Assembly: GCA_030737835.1 (NCBI GenBank)
Contig: CM060855.1
Location: 14,513,438-14,577,437 of the forward strand
Length of the DNA stretch: 64,000 nucleotides
Direction: 5' to 3'
Source of the DNA: Acorus gramineus
Taxonomy: Eukaryota; Streptophyta; Magnoliopsida; Acorales; Acoraceae
Each line of letters begins with the position of its first letter. Within the stretch, counting starts at the first letter, position 1. Shown one piece after another: positions 1 to 12,039 of this stretch. A program made the position numbers and the translations under genes. The notes below the pieces were generated by a model, which was given only the letters and a program-made list of their open reading frames with translations, was not told the DNA's origin and made no database searches.

Positions 1-146
1 AAATGCAATGTGGGTAAATAATTTCTTTGGAATGTTGACACACATAATTAATCACGTTTTTGCAGCCTGGTTTACTATAGTACCGTTGTGGAGTATATGC
101 TTAATTAAATTTTTTATTTTTTTAAATAAAAATATGTATTGATTTA

Positions 147-377
147 GGTCCCGTTTGAAAATACTTAATTAAATTGATTTTGCTTTTAATTAAGTAGAAA
201 GCTAAAAAGTGTTATCAAATCATTTTAAAAGCTGATTTAATTAAAAAGTTATTTTCAGTTTTTTATGCAAAAATATTGATTTTTGAAAAACAAAAAAAAT
301 TCGTTTTCCAAGAATTAAATCTATTTAAGTCACTTTATTTAAAATCTTATTTTTCATACGTGTTTTCAAATGGAACT
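147..377. mobile_element. Tourist/PIF-like MITE, 231 bp
   Basis: The ends are inverted repeats: GGTCCCGTTTGAAAATAC on the left, and AGTTCCATTTGAAAACACG as the reverse complement of the right. They are flanked by a 3-bp TTA duplication (144-146 and 378-380). A TWA-type 3-bp duplication with G-rich ends fits PIF/Harbinger-derived MITEs. There is no coding capacity. A related end sequence occurs near 12540. Confidence 0.7.
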
Positions 378-660
378 TTAATGAATTATTTAAATATATA
401 TAATCCTTTAGATAGTTCTCAGAGTTGTTAGATGACAAAACGCTAAAAGCAGAACGGGTGCAATATAATAAAAAAATAATAATAAAGACCAAGCGCTTCT
501 AATCTATATGTTTTGTAGTGAAATTGGACCACAGACAATTAGCTGTAGAGAGAATCACGTTCTTATGATTTATATACATTGACAACCCATACGACAGCCT
601 ACAATTTGTTGGAACATGCGTACCACTTCGGGTATGGACCCAGAAAACAATCAATAGCAC

Positions 661-746
661 TTCATCCTGATTGCAACTCTATCCACAAATCCCTGAGTCG
701 AGGTTCATCCTGATTGCAACTCTATCCACAAATCTCTGGGTCGAGG
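661..746. repeat. 43-bp direct tandem duplication
   Basis: A segment beginning TTCATCCTGATTGCAACTC occurs twice head to tail with a 43-bp period and only a few substitutions. It lies in DNA (378-1292) where I see no gene. Confidence 0.75.
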
Positions 747-1292
747 TCCACTGCATTTCTTCTCGATCTGTCTGTTTATTCCAATCATCAAGGAGCTGCC
801 CGTGTTACCAACCTTTCATATTAGCTGGATCGGATACTTAATATCTGTATCTTATTCTAATTTTTTGATTCAGATCTCTTCATATACAAATATTTATTTT
901 GAATAATTTGAGATACTTAAATATTAACGTTAATTTAGGTACCACGAAAGAGAAGATAGTTTCTAGCCAGCCATAAGGCCCATTTGACATGTTTTGTATG
1001 GGGGGGGGGGGGTGTTCAGTTTGTAATCATGGAATAGGATGATGTGTACTAGATGAGAGTATGAGACCCCAGTAGAGTTCTCATTTTCCCGGTTTCATCA
1101 TTTCTTTTGTTTCTCTGTTTTGGGTACTCTCTTAATTTAATTAAGGACGGATGCCTACTATTCCCTTAAAAAACGTTAATTTGGATAATTAAGCGATATA
1201 TTAATTAGAGAAATATAAAAATTAAAAATTGATTTTTAAGGTTTATTCTTTTTTTAAGATATTATACATTGAAAATTTAATAGTAATAAAAT

Positions 1293-1738
1293 TAGGGCTG
1301 GTAAACGAGCCGAGCAGCTCGGGCTCAACTCGGTTAAAGCTCGTTCAAGCTCGTTCGATTAGACAAACGAGTCAAGCTTGAACAATTTTTAAAGTTCAGT
1401 TTGTAAACGAGCCGTGCCCGAGCTTAAACGAGCTCGTTTACTCAACAGAAAAAAGAGGAACGAGCCGAGCCCGAGCTTATGTTACTTTCATATGTATAAG
1501 GTATTGTAATTTGTGAAATGTGACTTCTCAAATGTTAAACAAGGTTTTTTTTTTAGCTAAACGAGCCCGAGCAGACCTTTGATTCGAGTTTCGACTTGGC
1601 TTATTTAACAAACGAGCCGAGCCGAGCTTCAACTGAGCTTTTCACGAGCCCAACGAGCCGAGCTTGAACACAAAATGAAGCTCGGTCCCGAGCCAAGCCT
1701 GGTCAGGCTCGGCCCGTTCGGCTCGTTTACCACCCCCA
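1293..1738. mobile_element. hAT-type foldback MITE, 446 bp
   Basis: The terminal repeats are TAGGGCTGGTAAACGAGCC on the left and TGGGGGTGGTAAACGAGCC as the reverse complement of the right. An exact 8-bp duplication AATAAAAT lies at 1285-1292 and 1739-1746, as hAT elements make. The inside is full of short CGAGCC/GAGCTCG words on both strands, so the whole element can fold back. There is no ORF. Confidence 0.85.
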
Positions 1739-3229
1739 AATAAAATGTATCATAATTGTGATTAATCATACAAAATAATAAATATGACCAATATATAACA
1801 TAAACATATATATTTTTATAATATATGTCGGGTGTGGATATTTTTCAGATCGAATAGACTGATATCCAAATCTGTATATCGAATATTTTTTATTTTTTTT
1901 AATATTGATTCAGATCATGTTTTTATTTTTTTAAATAATTGACGGACTTACTTTCATATTGCTTCTTAATTTATTTTTTTTCCTTGTTACGCTAAACCAC
2001 ATTATTGGAAGGCACAGCATATATCCTGAGTGCACAAAGACAAAAAGGACAGACTGTATGTTTGTATGTCATAAAAATTTAAGCCAAATACAATTTTTTA
2101 GTCATAAATTTAAAATTTGTATTGCTATGAAATATACACATACGGTAAAGATCACCGGTTCTAATGAATCAGATGATGCCATGTGTCTATCGATCAATGG
2201 ATAAGATAACATTGACTGCATTCGAACATTTGGGATAACTAGGTGGGAATATCATCCTCAATAAAACCAGGTGCCGATCATAACTCCTCGACTTTATTCC
2301 CTCCGAACCTTATGAGCACATAAGGGTCCAATGACAATTTAAAAAGGATAGGCCAGCAAGACAAGCAATAATGATCTCTGATTTCAACATCTAGGGGCAG
2401 AATAAAAAATTAGAGCAAGGGGGGTTAAAAGGTTAAAAGAACCAATAAGATAAATTATTATTTTTTTATAGATATATAATAAGTTAAGATGAAATTAAAT
2501 TAGTTGGATAATGATTGAGTCTTTAAAGTATGACGATCTATTCACATTGAAAGTTATTTTTTTACTTACTTTGTATTTAGTAATCTAGAATAATTTATAG
2601 AAAATCGAGAAAAAAAATGTTGAAATTTTATTATTCTCATCACAAAAAATAGAAAAAACAAAGCTTCAAATTTAAAAAAAAATGAATATGGAGAAACTAA
2701 TTGATAAAAAAAATACAAGAATATCCTTTTAAATCTATATTTAAAAAAAAAAACCCAACTTTCAAATTTTATGAGAAGACTTAATATAATAATGATGAAA
2801 AATCTAAATAAACAAAAAAAAAATCACTAAAACATCCAACCCCTAAATATCAGATACCAATATTCCCGTGAAAAACAAAAAGTTTCACATTTTTTAAAAA
2901 TCACCTACGACTCCAATTCTCAATGAGCACGGATACACTCAGCCTGTTTTATAACCTTATTTTCATTTACCACGTCTAAGTCTGTATATAGAATTGACTA
3001 ACATAATATATGTTCCACTACCTCCGCATACACTGTTAAGAAATAGTAAATAAAATATATGCATTTATTATATGTGAGTATGTGGGTCATTTCTATAAAA
3101 GATTAATATCTTTTTTTATGTTAGTATACACTTAAAAAAATATTATATGTATACATGCTAACTGGGATACAAATGAGACTACATTGACATTTTACAAATT
3201 CAAACTCACTCATTTTTATGATTTTTTTT
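1739..3229. other. AT-rich intergenic DNA, no gene seen
   Basis: Long A/T runs and short unrelated reading frames only. The 81-codon frame at 1959-2204 has no recognisable domain and no coding-like composition. Confidence 0.6.
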
Positions 3230-3978
3230 GGGTTTTTTGCATGTATACCATTCAAAAGTATGCTATTTAATTTTATACCACTCCAAATAACCTATTTATT
3301 TTTATACCATTGAAATATATATAACTTATGCATATTTACCATCCTAGTTAATTTTCATCCAAATTTTTATTAAAACCGTTAAAGTCTTGGAGAAATGTCT
3401 AAATTACCCTTCTTCTTCTTCTTTTTTGCATATTTTACCTTACCAAATACAATATTTATAAAAATAAAAAATATTCATTTTAACATGAAAATGATAAATT
3501 TAATCTAAAACCCAAAAAACATAAAAATTAATCATACAAACTATTTATTAGCGAAGACATAATAATTGTTAATACTTACATTGGTAAAAATAAAATAAAA
3601 TTATTTTAACAACAATTAATCATATATAATACAGAATGATAATTTAAAAAAAAAAATTAGATCTTGATTGAAAAAAAAAAGGAAAGAAAGGGTAAGGTTG
3701 AATGACTCACAATTGATTTGGAAAGAACAAAAAATTAATTAAGTTATTATGTTTAATTATTTACATTGTCACATATTATATGTTAAGGCTATTTTTGTCA
3801 TTTTTACCTTTTAGTTTATAAATTAACTATAGTTAAGGTTCATTTTGGTTAAAAATTATAAAAGAGGGGCACGTTTTTAAATTAACAAAAATTCTAATGG
3901 TATAAAAATAAATACGTTATTTGTGGTGGTATAAAAATAAATTTCATATTTTTTTATGGTATATATGCAAAAAAACCC
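3230..3978. mobile_element. Non-autonomous TIR element, 749 bp
   Basis: About 90 bp at each end are inverted copies, beginning GGGTTTTTTGCATGTATACC. They share repeated words such as TTTTTATACCA and AATAACSTATTTATTT. The flanks are T-runs (8 T left, 7 T right), so the duplication cannot be read with confidence. Fragments with the same end words occur at about 17210-17290 and 18340-18430. No coding capacity. Confidence 0.7.
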
Positions 3979-4229
3979 TTTTTTTAAATAAGATTTCATG
4001 TTGTCAAAATAACCTTGGTGAATTACTGTTTGAAACAATACACCTCAAAAAGGTTTAAAATGTTCATGAATGTTGTTCTGAAGGGTGTTCATGTAAAACT
4101 TCAAAAAATATATCATGCAAAAATACCCCCATAAAAGGGCAATGGTTGTTGATGGAATAGAATTTTAAAGGGGATATTTGATAAATATAATACTAGTTAG
4201 GGGTTTACATGCAAAAAACTTTCATTTGA

Positions 4230-4500
4230 GGAAGCACTCCACCCTTATTCAACCTGACAAGGATCAATCAAGAAGGTAATCATCCAGAGCGAAGGCTATG
4301 GAGGCAACATATTTTGTCGATTGGGGGATCATTTGATTACCCAAAACATTTGCCCCCACAACTTGGTGCCGTCCGTGGGAACGTAGACAAAAAAAAAAAA
4401 AACCATGTTCAATATGGCCAACATCCACAAAAATAACACTTTGGCGAACGCCGCCCTCCCAACAACCACTTCTGTTGCAGCCAAGGCTGAAACATTACAG
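4230..4500 (+). mobile_element. LTR-retrotransposon remnant with primer-binding site
   Basis: TTGGTGCCGTCCGTGGGA at 4363-4380 matches the typical junction and primer-binding region seen after the 5' LTR of plant Ty3/gypsy elements (TTGGYGCCGTCYGTGGGA). The upstream sequence reads like an LTR end. No gag frame follows, so this is a decayed fragment. Confidence 0.6.
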
Positions 4501-7107
4501 TTAATTGGGTTTTATCGATTTTGAGGGTAAACCAAAGAAGAATTCAACATGCACATGTTTGTTTGTTTTTATAATATGCTGTTATTTACACACATGTTTC
4601 TGTTTGCAGTTGTTTGTTTCACCTATGTGAAACTCTTTGATTTTATAAATTTAAAAAATATTATTTTTCAGGTACATGCATTAATATCAAATTATGAATA
4701 TAAAAAATATAATAACAATAAATAGATTAAAATTATTAATAAATTTTATTTAAAAAACATATAAGTCCCGAGTACCACACAATTTTTTTTCGCGTGTACC
4801 ACATTTTTTTGTCTGCCGACTTCCGTTTGGGGACTGGGATTGACTAATTAATGGTTTGATTCAAAAGTCGATAAATGGCATTTAATATTTTAGTTGAGCG
4901 ATTAGACTGGACCGCTAATGATCAATTCCAAATCCTATTGTTATTGTCTAGGTTCCTGAATGTAATCCACTACATGAACCTGATGTTAAGCATGACCAAT
5001 CAGAATACCTGCATTTGCCTTGTAGGTTTGAGACTCACATTTAGATACCATGATTTTCAAACAAATCCATGTAGATTTTAGATCCCTGTGCCCACTGTTT
5101 TTGCCCATGTATACTAGTGCTAGGAAGTTTGATAACACTCCATGTGACAGTGTCGTCCTTGTCCAGTCATTTGTAATTAAAAAAAAAAAAAAAGTTCACT
5201 AAAACGTAAATGGGGTGTGATATCAAAAAATTATTATGAAGTTTTTGCAAAAATTCATTCTTTAACAAATATCACATAGTTTAAGAGACAACTCATCCAA
5301 ACAACCAATAACCGACTCTCAAATGTATGCTGTTTTACCAATTGTTTGACTTATTTTTAAATTTAGTTTTTTTTTTTTAAAAAAAATAGATATTACTATT
5401 ACGATTTCATTTTTTATTTTGAAATACAATTTTCAAAGTTTTTATTTATTGTTGGCTTTTAAAAATCATCAAACCACAACTCAGATCCGTGGAACCCAAC
5501 CAGTGTGGTCGGGATTTTTAATTTTGAGTGCGAGTCAATTTCAAGTCATAATGATGTTTGATTAAAAGTGTTCTTAGATGATACATTGCATTTCATATCT
5601 TATGGTTAGAAAAATAAGCCTATAACCGTTTAAGGCATTGCTCATAAATGAAACAATGCTATCAAAGATGTAAACATAGCATAGCATGCAGATTTATTGT
5701 ATCGGGACAATCATCTTTTTTGTACCAATTAAAAGAGCGACATGTTGTCCCGCCCGTTTTTGGCATGTTGGACAGGGACAGGGACATCGCCCGTCCAAGG
5801 ACTGACGCAGCTTCGATTCCTTTGACCGCAGAAAAAATGGTGGAAAAGCCCTATGGGCTTATTATATGGGCCTTCGCCAAGCTGATACAAATCCATATCG
5901 AATTTCAGATCCATAGTCTCGGGTCCATATTGTTTTATTGGGGTGAGATCCGAGGAGAATGAGAAAGAGAGAGCGAGCATGTTCATTGATGGATCCATCC
6001 CTTCCCCTTCTTTTCCTAAGTTACCATACATTTTTTTTATGTATTAATATAATTTATTTTGAACAATCCAATAACCTAAAATTTAATCATCAAAATAATT
6101 GATCCAAATCAATATCTAAAGAGTCTTGCTACCCAAATCCCAATTCATAGGCCCCACTCACAAACCCCAATAGGTATCAACTTATCTTTGGATGCATGAT
6201 TGACTTTGACAAAAAGACAAAATCGATTTAATTTCCCACTCACAAACCCCAATAGGTTTGTTTTCGTCTTCCGTCCCTCTCACTGTCATTTAATTTCAAA
6301 ATCGATTGGTTTCCAAAATATTAACGCAACAATTGATACATTTCATCATTCTCTTTTTTTTCTTTTTTTTTTGTCTAAAAAATTGAAGAACATCAAGCAT
6401 TTTTGGGGATTTGATTTCAACCCGATTTATGAGAGTTTCTTCGTTCGATTGAATGTCCAATTGCAAATGATGGGTAAGAGATTTGTTTTCCCAATTTTTC
6501 GAATCAGACATGTTGTATTGCCGATTTATTCAAGTTTCTTCATCAGATTGAATGCCCAATTGCAAAAAATGGGTAAGAGATTAATCGGGGCGTAGAAGGG
6601 ATTAGAATATTGTTATTAGGGTAACACCGGGGTTTTATGTACAAAAATCTGGATCGAGTAGGTTCAACTGGTAGAGATGTGTTGTTATTGTTTGATATAG
6701 TGACAGTAATAGTTTAAATTTTTTTTAAAAAAAAAATGTGATGGGATCAATTTATCCCACCACATATAATGTGGGGCTGCCCCTGCGAGGAGCACATCAA
6801 GAGTAGTCGCTACGCTACTACGCGTCTTTATTTTTCTATTTTTCTTATTTTTAAGTACCCAAATTAGTGAATTTACTATTTTTAGTAATATTTAGATTTA
6901 TGATATTTGTATCATAACAAAATAAAATTGATCTTTATCAGTGAGTATCTAGGATCCCATAGTTATAACCAATTTTGGATTTTACTAATAATTTTTAATT
7001 TTCTCTTATTAGTATAAAAGGTAGACTTGTAATCCACGGCAGATTCAGTTTTTCATTAATAAAATTTAGAGATACTTTTTTTTCTGAGATTTAAAGTTAT
7101 GGTTTAA
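4501..7107. other. Intergenic DNA, no gene supported
   Basis: The frames at 4875-5081, 5648-5962/5729-6031 and 6200-6595 were inspected. None has a family motif, and several read through poly-T or simple sequence. Two similar 30-bp words near 6440-6580 suggest a small local duplication. Confidence 0.55.
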
Positions 7108-7584
7108 GGTCTAGTTTGGTAAAAGGATAAATTTTTAGAATAAGTTAGCCTAATTTATGAGGATAAAAAATCCACTATTTTTACCCAGATTTATATTTAT
7201 TAATGCTTTTTATTATCATCATTCTTTATGTTCTTATCATCAATCTTACATTTGGATCAAATATGTGATAATTTCATATTTTTTTAAAAAATACCAAATC
7301 TACCCTCTTATTAATGAGGAATTAATATTGTTTAGTGGAGCAGTTTTTTTTTTTTTTGGAAGGGTAGCCATAAATTCTATCCTAATTTCACAAAATAGGA
7401 ATAAAAAATTGGGACAAAGTTTATTTCACATTTTACTTAGAACAAATTATCCCCATTTTTTATCTCAAAATGTGGTCAATTACCCATACTTTATCCAATT
7501 TTTTATGCCATATGGGATAACAAGTGATTTAACCCAATTTTTTCCTTATCCCAACAACCTCTTATCCTCATGCTAAACTAGGCC
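7108..7584. mobile_element. Tourist/PIF-like MITE, copy 1 (477 bp)
   Basis: The ends read GGTCTAGTTTGG and CTAAACTAGGCC, flanked by a 3-bp TAA duplication (7105-7107, 7585-7587). The inside repeats the word GGATAA / TTATCC. The same family occurs at 55183-55680 with clear similarity along its length. The 139-codon frame inside is not a gene. Confidence 0.85.
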
Positions 7585-7821
7585 TAAGGATTTCAATATT
7601 GAGTAGATCGTTCTATATAGTTTTATACTGCATTATTAAAATGTTGATCATAAAATATAACCTAAATCGGCAATCTCTATTATTTTATAAAATAAATTTT
7701 TTTATCAATTAAATGTAGGAAATTGAATGCCATTGCAACACATTTATTTGCAATGGCGTTTTTTTTCTGTAAGTTTCAATGATGCACGATCTTAAGTTGC
7801 TTATAAGGATGACGACGAGAC

Positions 7822-8298
7822 TGTTGGGATTATGTCTCCATCCGGTGTATCTGGATTACCATGATAAAACCCTATTAGGGTGGGCACCTAATTGACAATT
7901 AATTAAGATTTGATCTTAATTAAGATATAAAGTGAATCTCCTAAAATCAGGGAAATAGATTTGTTTGTTACATATTTGTTTGTTAGGAGATTACTTAGAA
8001 AGAAAGTTATTTATTCATACAAATATTCTTTAGGATTTCAGGATAAAAATTGGCATAGCTAGCATAGAAAAAAATGTAGAGATCCATATAAGAGAGGGTT
8101 GAAGAGAGGGTAACTCCATGAAAGAGAGTTTGTAAGGCTTTTTGTATCTCAATTATTATAGTAAATTCTCAGTTTTTTGTCCTGTGGATATAGACCTAGG
8201 CCGAACCACGTTTTTTTGTGTTCTTCGTGTGATGGTGTTCCGTTCTTATATTCGATCTCGTGTTTTATTATGGACTTCCGCGTATTTGTTTCTCAACA
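7822..8298 (+). repeat. Left LTR, 477 bp
   Basis: Starts TG and ends CA. It shares the inverted word AATTAAGATTTGATCTTAATT and the end TTTGTTTCTCAACA with the right LTR. Confidence 0.92.
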
Positions 8299-8853
8299 AC
8301 TGATATCAGAGCTCCAGGGTGCGACCTAGGAGAACGAGATCTGAAGAACGATGAAACGACATGGGTTGGAGAAGACCAGCGATGTCATATCGAGGTACAT
8401 CACATCAAAGTTTTTACACAAAGAAGAAGAAATTTTTTTTTTATCAATGTGGCTGCGGGAGAAAAAAAAAAAAAAGGTTCGTGGTCGAGGATGAAAGACA
8501 ACAAACGTGTAATCCCTGATTACATGGGATTTGCATGAAGGGTGATGAAAATATATGTATATACACGGGTGACAGAGCATTGGAGCCGTGTATTATCATT
8601 GGTTGCATGGAGATATATGCATCCAGTGGTGCAAAAAAGAGGGCCATGAAGGCACCCGTGATGCAGTGACGTGGCAAAGGTGACGTGGGTGCAAGTGCGG
8701 GCCAAGGATGCAGGGTCACGTGTTGAGACACGAGCAAAGACGTGAGACGTGATGTGGCCACGACGAAGAGTGTGGAGTCATAATGCGAGGTAGGTGATGT
8801 CGACGCTCAGTTCATGCAGCAGAAGAAGATGGAACAATGCAACACAAAAAAGA

Positions 8854-9115
8854 CGTTTTGAACTCGGGTGGCGTCCCAGGTGATTCAGGTAAAAGCGAGT
8901 CCAGGTTCAAAGCTCACGAGCGCGTGGTGAAACTTGTTCAAGATGGAGTCCAGATCCTTCTTCAGAGACGCAACACAGAGGAGGAGGCGTTCTGAACTGA
9001 GGTGGCGTCCTAGGTGGTTCAGGTAAAATGCGAGTCCAGACATTTGGAACTCGCGAGCGCGTTGTGTAGCTTGTTTAAGGTGGAGTTCAAACGACCCTTC
9101 TTCAAAAACGCACAT
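8854..9115. repeat. 134-bp tandem duplication inside the LTR element
   Basis: CGTTTTGAACTCGGGTGGCG (8854) recurs as CGTTCTGAACTGAGGTGGCG (8988). The similarity continues through words like GCGAGTCCAG and GAGCGCG. The internal region is clearly more GC-rich than its surroundings. Confidence 0.8.
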
Positions 9116-9301
9116 AGAGCATGCGACAGATTCACATAATTACCAAGTCAAGATCACTTGGAGATGCAACAGTGTAGACTTCTGGAAGAAGAAAAGTTCT
9201 CCAGTCAAGTGGAGTTTGTAGAGCGAGGTGAAGACATCAACAGAAATCTTCAAGGGGTTCGTGGAAGTCAGAGTTTATCGAATTCGAGCCAAGGTGGAGA
9301 T

Positions 9302-9769
9302 TGTTGGGATTATGTCTCGATCCGGTGTATCAACATCGGATGGCCATGATGAAACCATATTAGGGTGGACACCTAATTGACAATTAATTAAGATTTGATC
9401 TTAATTAAGATATAATGTGAATCTCATAAAATCAGGGAAACAGATTTGTTTGTTAGGAGATTACTTAGAGAGGAAGTTACTTAGAGAGGTTGAGAGGGTT
9501 TAAGAGAGGATAACTCAACTATAAGGCTTTTTGTATGGATCTCTATATTTTTTTTTCTATGCTAGCCATGCTAATTTTACCCTGAAATTTTAGAGAGAGT
9601 TTATAAGGCTTTTTGTATCTCAACTATTATAGTGGATTCTCAATTTTTTACCCCGTGGATGTAGGCCTAGACTGAACTACTCTTTTTTGTGTTCTTTGTG
9701 TGATGGTGTTCCGTTCTTTTATTCGATCTCGTATTTTATTGTGGACTTCAACGTATTTGTTTCTCAACA
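9302..9769 (+). repeat. Right LTR, 468 bp
   Basis: Same ends as the left LTR; preceded by a purine-rich tract and followed by the GAGAC target duplication. Confidence 0.92.
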
Positions 9770-9774
9770 GAGAC

Positions 9775-10798
9775 TAAGTTAAAATGAGTTTAATCGATCT
9801 CAATCTCAAATTCGTTAATAAAATCTTATATTATTTTACCTTAAATTTAACCCAACGAGTTTTTAGAAAACTAAACTCATTTGGTCCTATCAAGGAAACT
9901 TTTCAATTTTTTAAACATTATTTAATTCATTATTAACTTATAAACTAAATAATTATTTATATTCATTATATTATATAATATTACTTAATACATGTTTTAT
10001 AATTGATTTTAATTATATATTATATCAATTTTCAAGGGTATAAACCCGTCTCATATTTTGATGAAACATAGTCGACTAGGACATGGCCAATTGTCTAAAA
10101 CCCCCACCCAACAAAGCTCTTAAAAATCATTTATTCATTGAATTTAATAAAATATATGATAAAATGTATTATTTTAATTAATCAATAAAAATTATCAATC
10201 CTTTTGATATTCCTATAAATGAAGTCTAAAATCTCTTTTACCTTAATCTCTAATCTAAAAAACATTTTAATTTTTAAAATTCAAACTTTTTTTTATTTTA
10301 TTAAAAATCTCTTTTCCTTGAATCAATCTAACTATAATTTAATAGGTATTTTAATTTTTAAAATTCAATTTTTTTTTATTAAATACATATAATATTGTAT
10401 AATATTTTAATTTAAATAATTATATGATATTATACATAAATCTATTTATAATAATATTATTAATAATAATAATATTATTAATAATGTACCAGATTAAAAC
10501 CATCTAAACTTTTTTATAAATACTAGGACCAAACCCGTCCCCCCCCTGTCCCGGTAAGGTTGGATCGAAGTGGGTTTCCATTTATTCCACATCACTGCCA
10601 TCTCTAGCCAAAAAAAAAAAAAAAAAACACAGAGAGAGAGAGAGAGAGAGGCTTTTGTTAATCACAACAAAACATAGTTATGCGAGCTGTATAAACCCAA
10701 AACAGAACAGAAAGAACTCTGAAACCAAACATTCACCCCCAGAGTACTCCCCTCAAACAAACCTACGAAACAGAGACGACGACAAACCACACCATAAC
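9775..10798. other. AT-rich spacer and 3' flank of the small HSP gene
   Basis: Contains an (AAT)n-like stretch near 10430-10485, a poly-A run ending near 10626 and a GA microsatellite at about 10629-10650. The last roughly 150 bp is probably the 3' untranslated region of the gene to the right. No other gene is seen. Confidence 0.55.
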
Positions 10799-11515
10799 CT
10801 AATCGATCTGAACATGGAAGACATCCTTCCTCTCCTCCTCCTTCATCCTCGGCACCACCACCTTCAGCACCCCGTTCTTCATCTCCGCCTTGATCTCGTC
10901 CAACTTGTAGGCGTCCGACGGCAACTCGATGCGGCTGCTGTACCTCCTCCTGGTGACCTCCTCAGCATCCGGCGACTCCTTCTCGCCTTCCCCCTTGATG
11001 ACCAGCATGTTCTGCTCCACCGACACCTTGACGTCCTCCTTCCCCAGCCCCGGCATGTCTAGCTTCAGGTGCAGGCCCTCCTCGTCCTCCCTCGCATTCC
11101 ATCCACGACTCCCCGCGCCGCGAATGGCCGACGAGAACGGGTTTTCCATGAACTGATCCATCAGGTTCAGGACCTGGCCGAGGCTCCTTGACGGATAGAG
11201 TGGATCAAACACATCTGCCATTAACGAAGAGAGTGAGCAAAACAGGGGAGAAGCTTCAGATTATGAATGAATTGGGGTTAGGTAATGACTACCGGGGAAG
11301 AGGCGGACGGCGGAGCGGTCGGGGCGTCGGTAGCCGTCGACGGCGGTGCAATCGTCGTCTGTGTCCTCGGGGCTGTGCATCTGGACGGAGGTGTTGAAGG
11401 ATCGGACAGAGGGGATCGCCGAGCGCAAAATGAGGGATGGTTGAGACCCGGAGAGGCTGCGAAGTAGGAGCTTCGAAGCGGAGGAACCCTTGGAGAGCAC
11501 CATCGAAGACGCCAT
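10799..11515 (-). CDS. Mitochondrial small heat shock protein (HSP20 family)
   Basis: An ATP-independent chaperone that binds unfolding proteins, here predicted in the mitochondrial matrix. Two exons, 11515-11293 and 11214-10799, separated by a 78-bp GT-AG intron in phase 1, give 212 residues, close to the usual 210 for plant mitochondrial sHSPs, which also carry an intron here. Residues 1-40 are rich in S, R and L with almost no acids, like a mitochondrial presequence. The family signature FDPLYPSRSLGQVLNLMDQF follows at about 77-96. The alpha-crystallin domain spans about 113-198, with MPGL (128-131) and GVLKVVVP (189-196). The start is the first ATG in frame. A TATA box and heat-shock elements lie 110-180 bp upstream, so heat induction is expected. 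A start at the exon-2 ATG (11221) would remove the presequence and is unlikely. Confidence 0.97.
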
Positions 11516-11625
11516 TGCTTACAAGATTGTTTCAGATAATAATGAGTGGATACCTTGCAGAGAACCTTTTTTTTTTTTTTTTTGGGTTTTCAGCTTTTCT
11601 TGCGATTTGGGATTTTGGGTTCTGG

Positions 11626-11632
11626 TTTTATA
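11626..11632 (-). promoter_or_regulatory. TATA box of the small HSP gene
   Basis: TATAAAA on the minus strand, about 110 bp upstream of the ATG at 11515 and about 45 bp from the nearest heat-shock element, the usual spacing in plant sHSP promoters. Confidence 0.8.
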
Positions 11633-11674
11633 CAGGGAGTGGAGTGGGTTTGCTTGGGGAGAAAGAAGGCTGGG

Positions 11675-11696
11675 GAAGCTTCTGGAGGTTCTAGAA
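11675..11696 (-). promoter_or_regulatory. Heat-shock element cluster
   Basis: GAAGCTTC (11675-11682), a degenerate GAG unit (11685-11687) and TTCTAGAA (11689-11696) form alternating nGAAn/nTTCn pentamers, the binding site of heat shock factors. One spacing is off by a base. The position just upstream of the TATA box supports function. Confidence 0.82.
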
Positions 11697-11803
11697 CGGT
11701 CTCGCGAATCGGGATGCCCGTTGTGCTTTATGGGTGAGAAAGACGAGCGTCTGATCTTGATCGTACGGACATATAAATTGGAGGTTTTGGAGGGCTTTTA
11801 AGT

Positions 11804-12000
11804 CCAGTGCGAACGATAAATTAACAGACGTTCCTTTTTCTTTTTCTTTGTTCTCTGGATCTTTCGAGGGTATTTTTTTTTTCTCAGGATGCCCTCGGCC
11901 TTCTTCCAAGCCTGGTTGGATACGGTCCAAAGCCCACAAATCCAACCCCCCAGGCCCCGGTTTGAGGCCAAAGGGATAAAAGTGTGACTAAAAAAGCGTT
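11804..12000. repeat. Diverged relative of the 15.4-16.8 kb tandem unit
   Basis: Words such as TTTTAAGT...GATAAATTAACAGAC, CTCAGGATGCCCTC, CTTCCAAGCCTGGTT, GTCCAAAGCCCA and GAGGCCAAAGG line up in order with the repeat unit at 15441-16819. The match resumes at about 12548-12623 (GTTAAAGGGTCGGCCC) after MITE insertions, and again beyond the hAT element at 14449. This is the distal 5' flank of the small HSP gene. Confidence 0.6.
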
Positions 12001-12039
12001 TCACAAATATTTAAATAAGATAATTTTATTTTTAATTAA

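Larger units (their letters stand above)
7822..9769 (+). mobile_element. Small non-autonomous LTR retrotransposon (TRIM/SMART-like)
   Basis: Two long direct repeats start TGTTGGGATTATGTC and end GTTTCTCAACA, enclosing about 1.0 kb. The element is flanked by a perfect 5-bp duplication GAGAC (7817-7821 and 9770-9774). Directly after the left LTR lies TGATATCAGAGC, one or two bases from the plant initiator-tRNA-Met primer-binding site. A purine tract (AAGGTGGAGA) precedes the right LTR. The interior has no gag, protease, RT or integrase frame, so it must have relied on a helper element, probably Copia-like. The LTRs have diverged, including a short indel, so the insertion is not very young. Confidence 0.93.

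Noticed and set aside
7157-7576. 139-codon plus-strand frame
   Set aside because: Lies entirely inside a Tourist-like MITE and is disrupted in the second copy at 55183.
10655-11397. Plus-strand frames over the small HSP gene (for example 135 and 75 codons)
   Set aside because: Opposite-strand shadows of the HSP exons, which have clear homology and splice sites.
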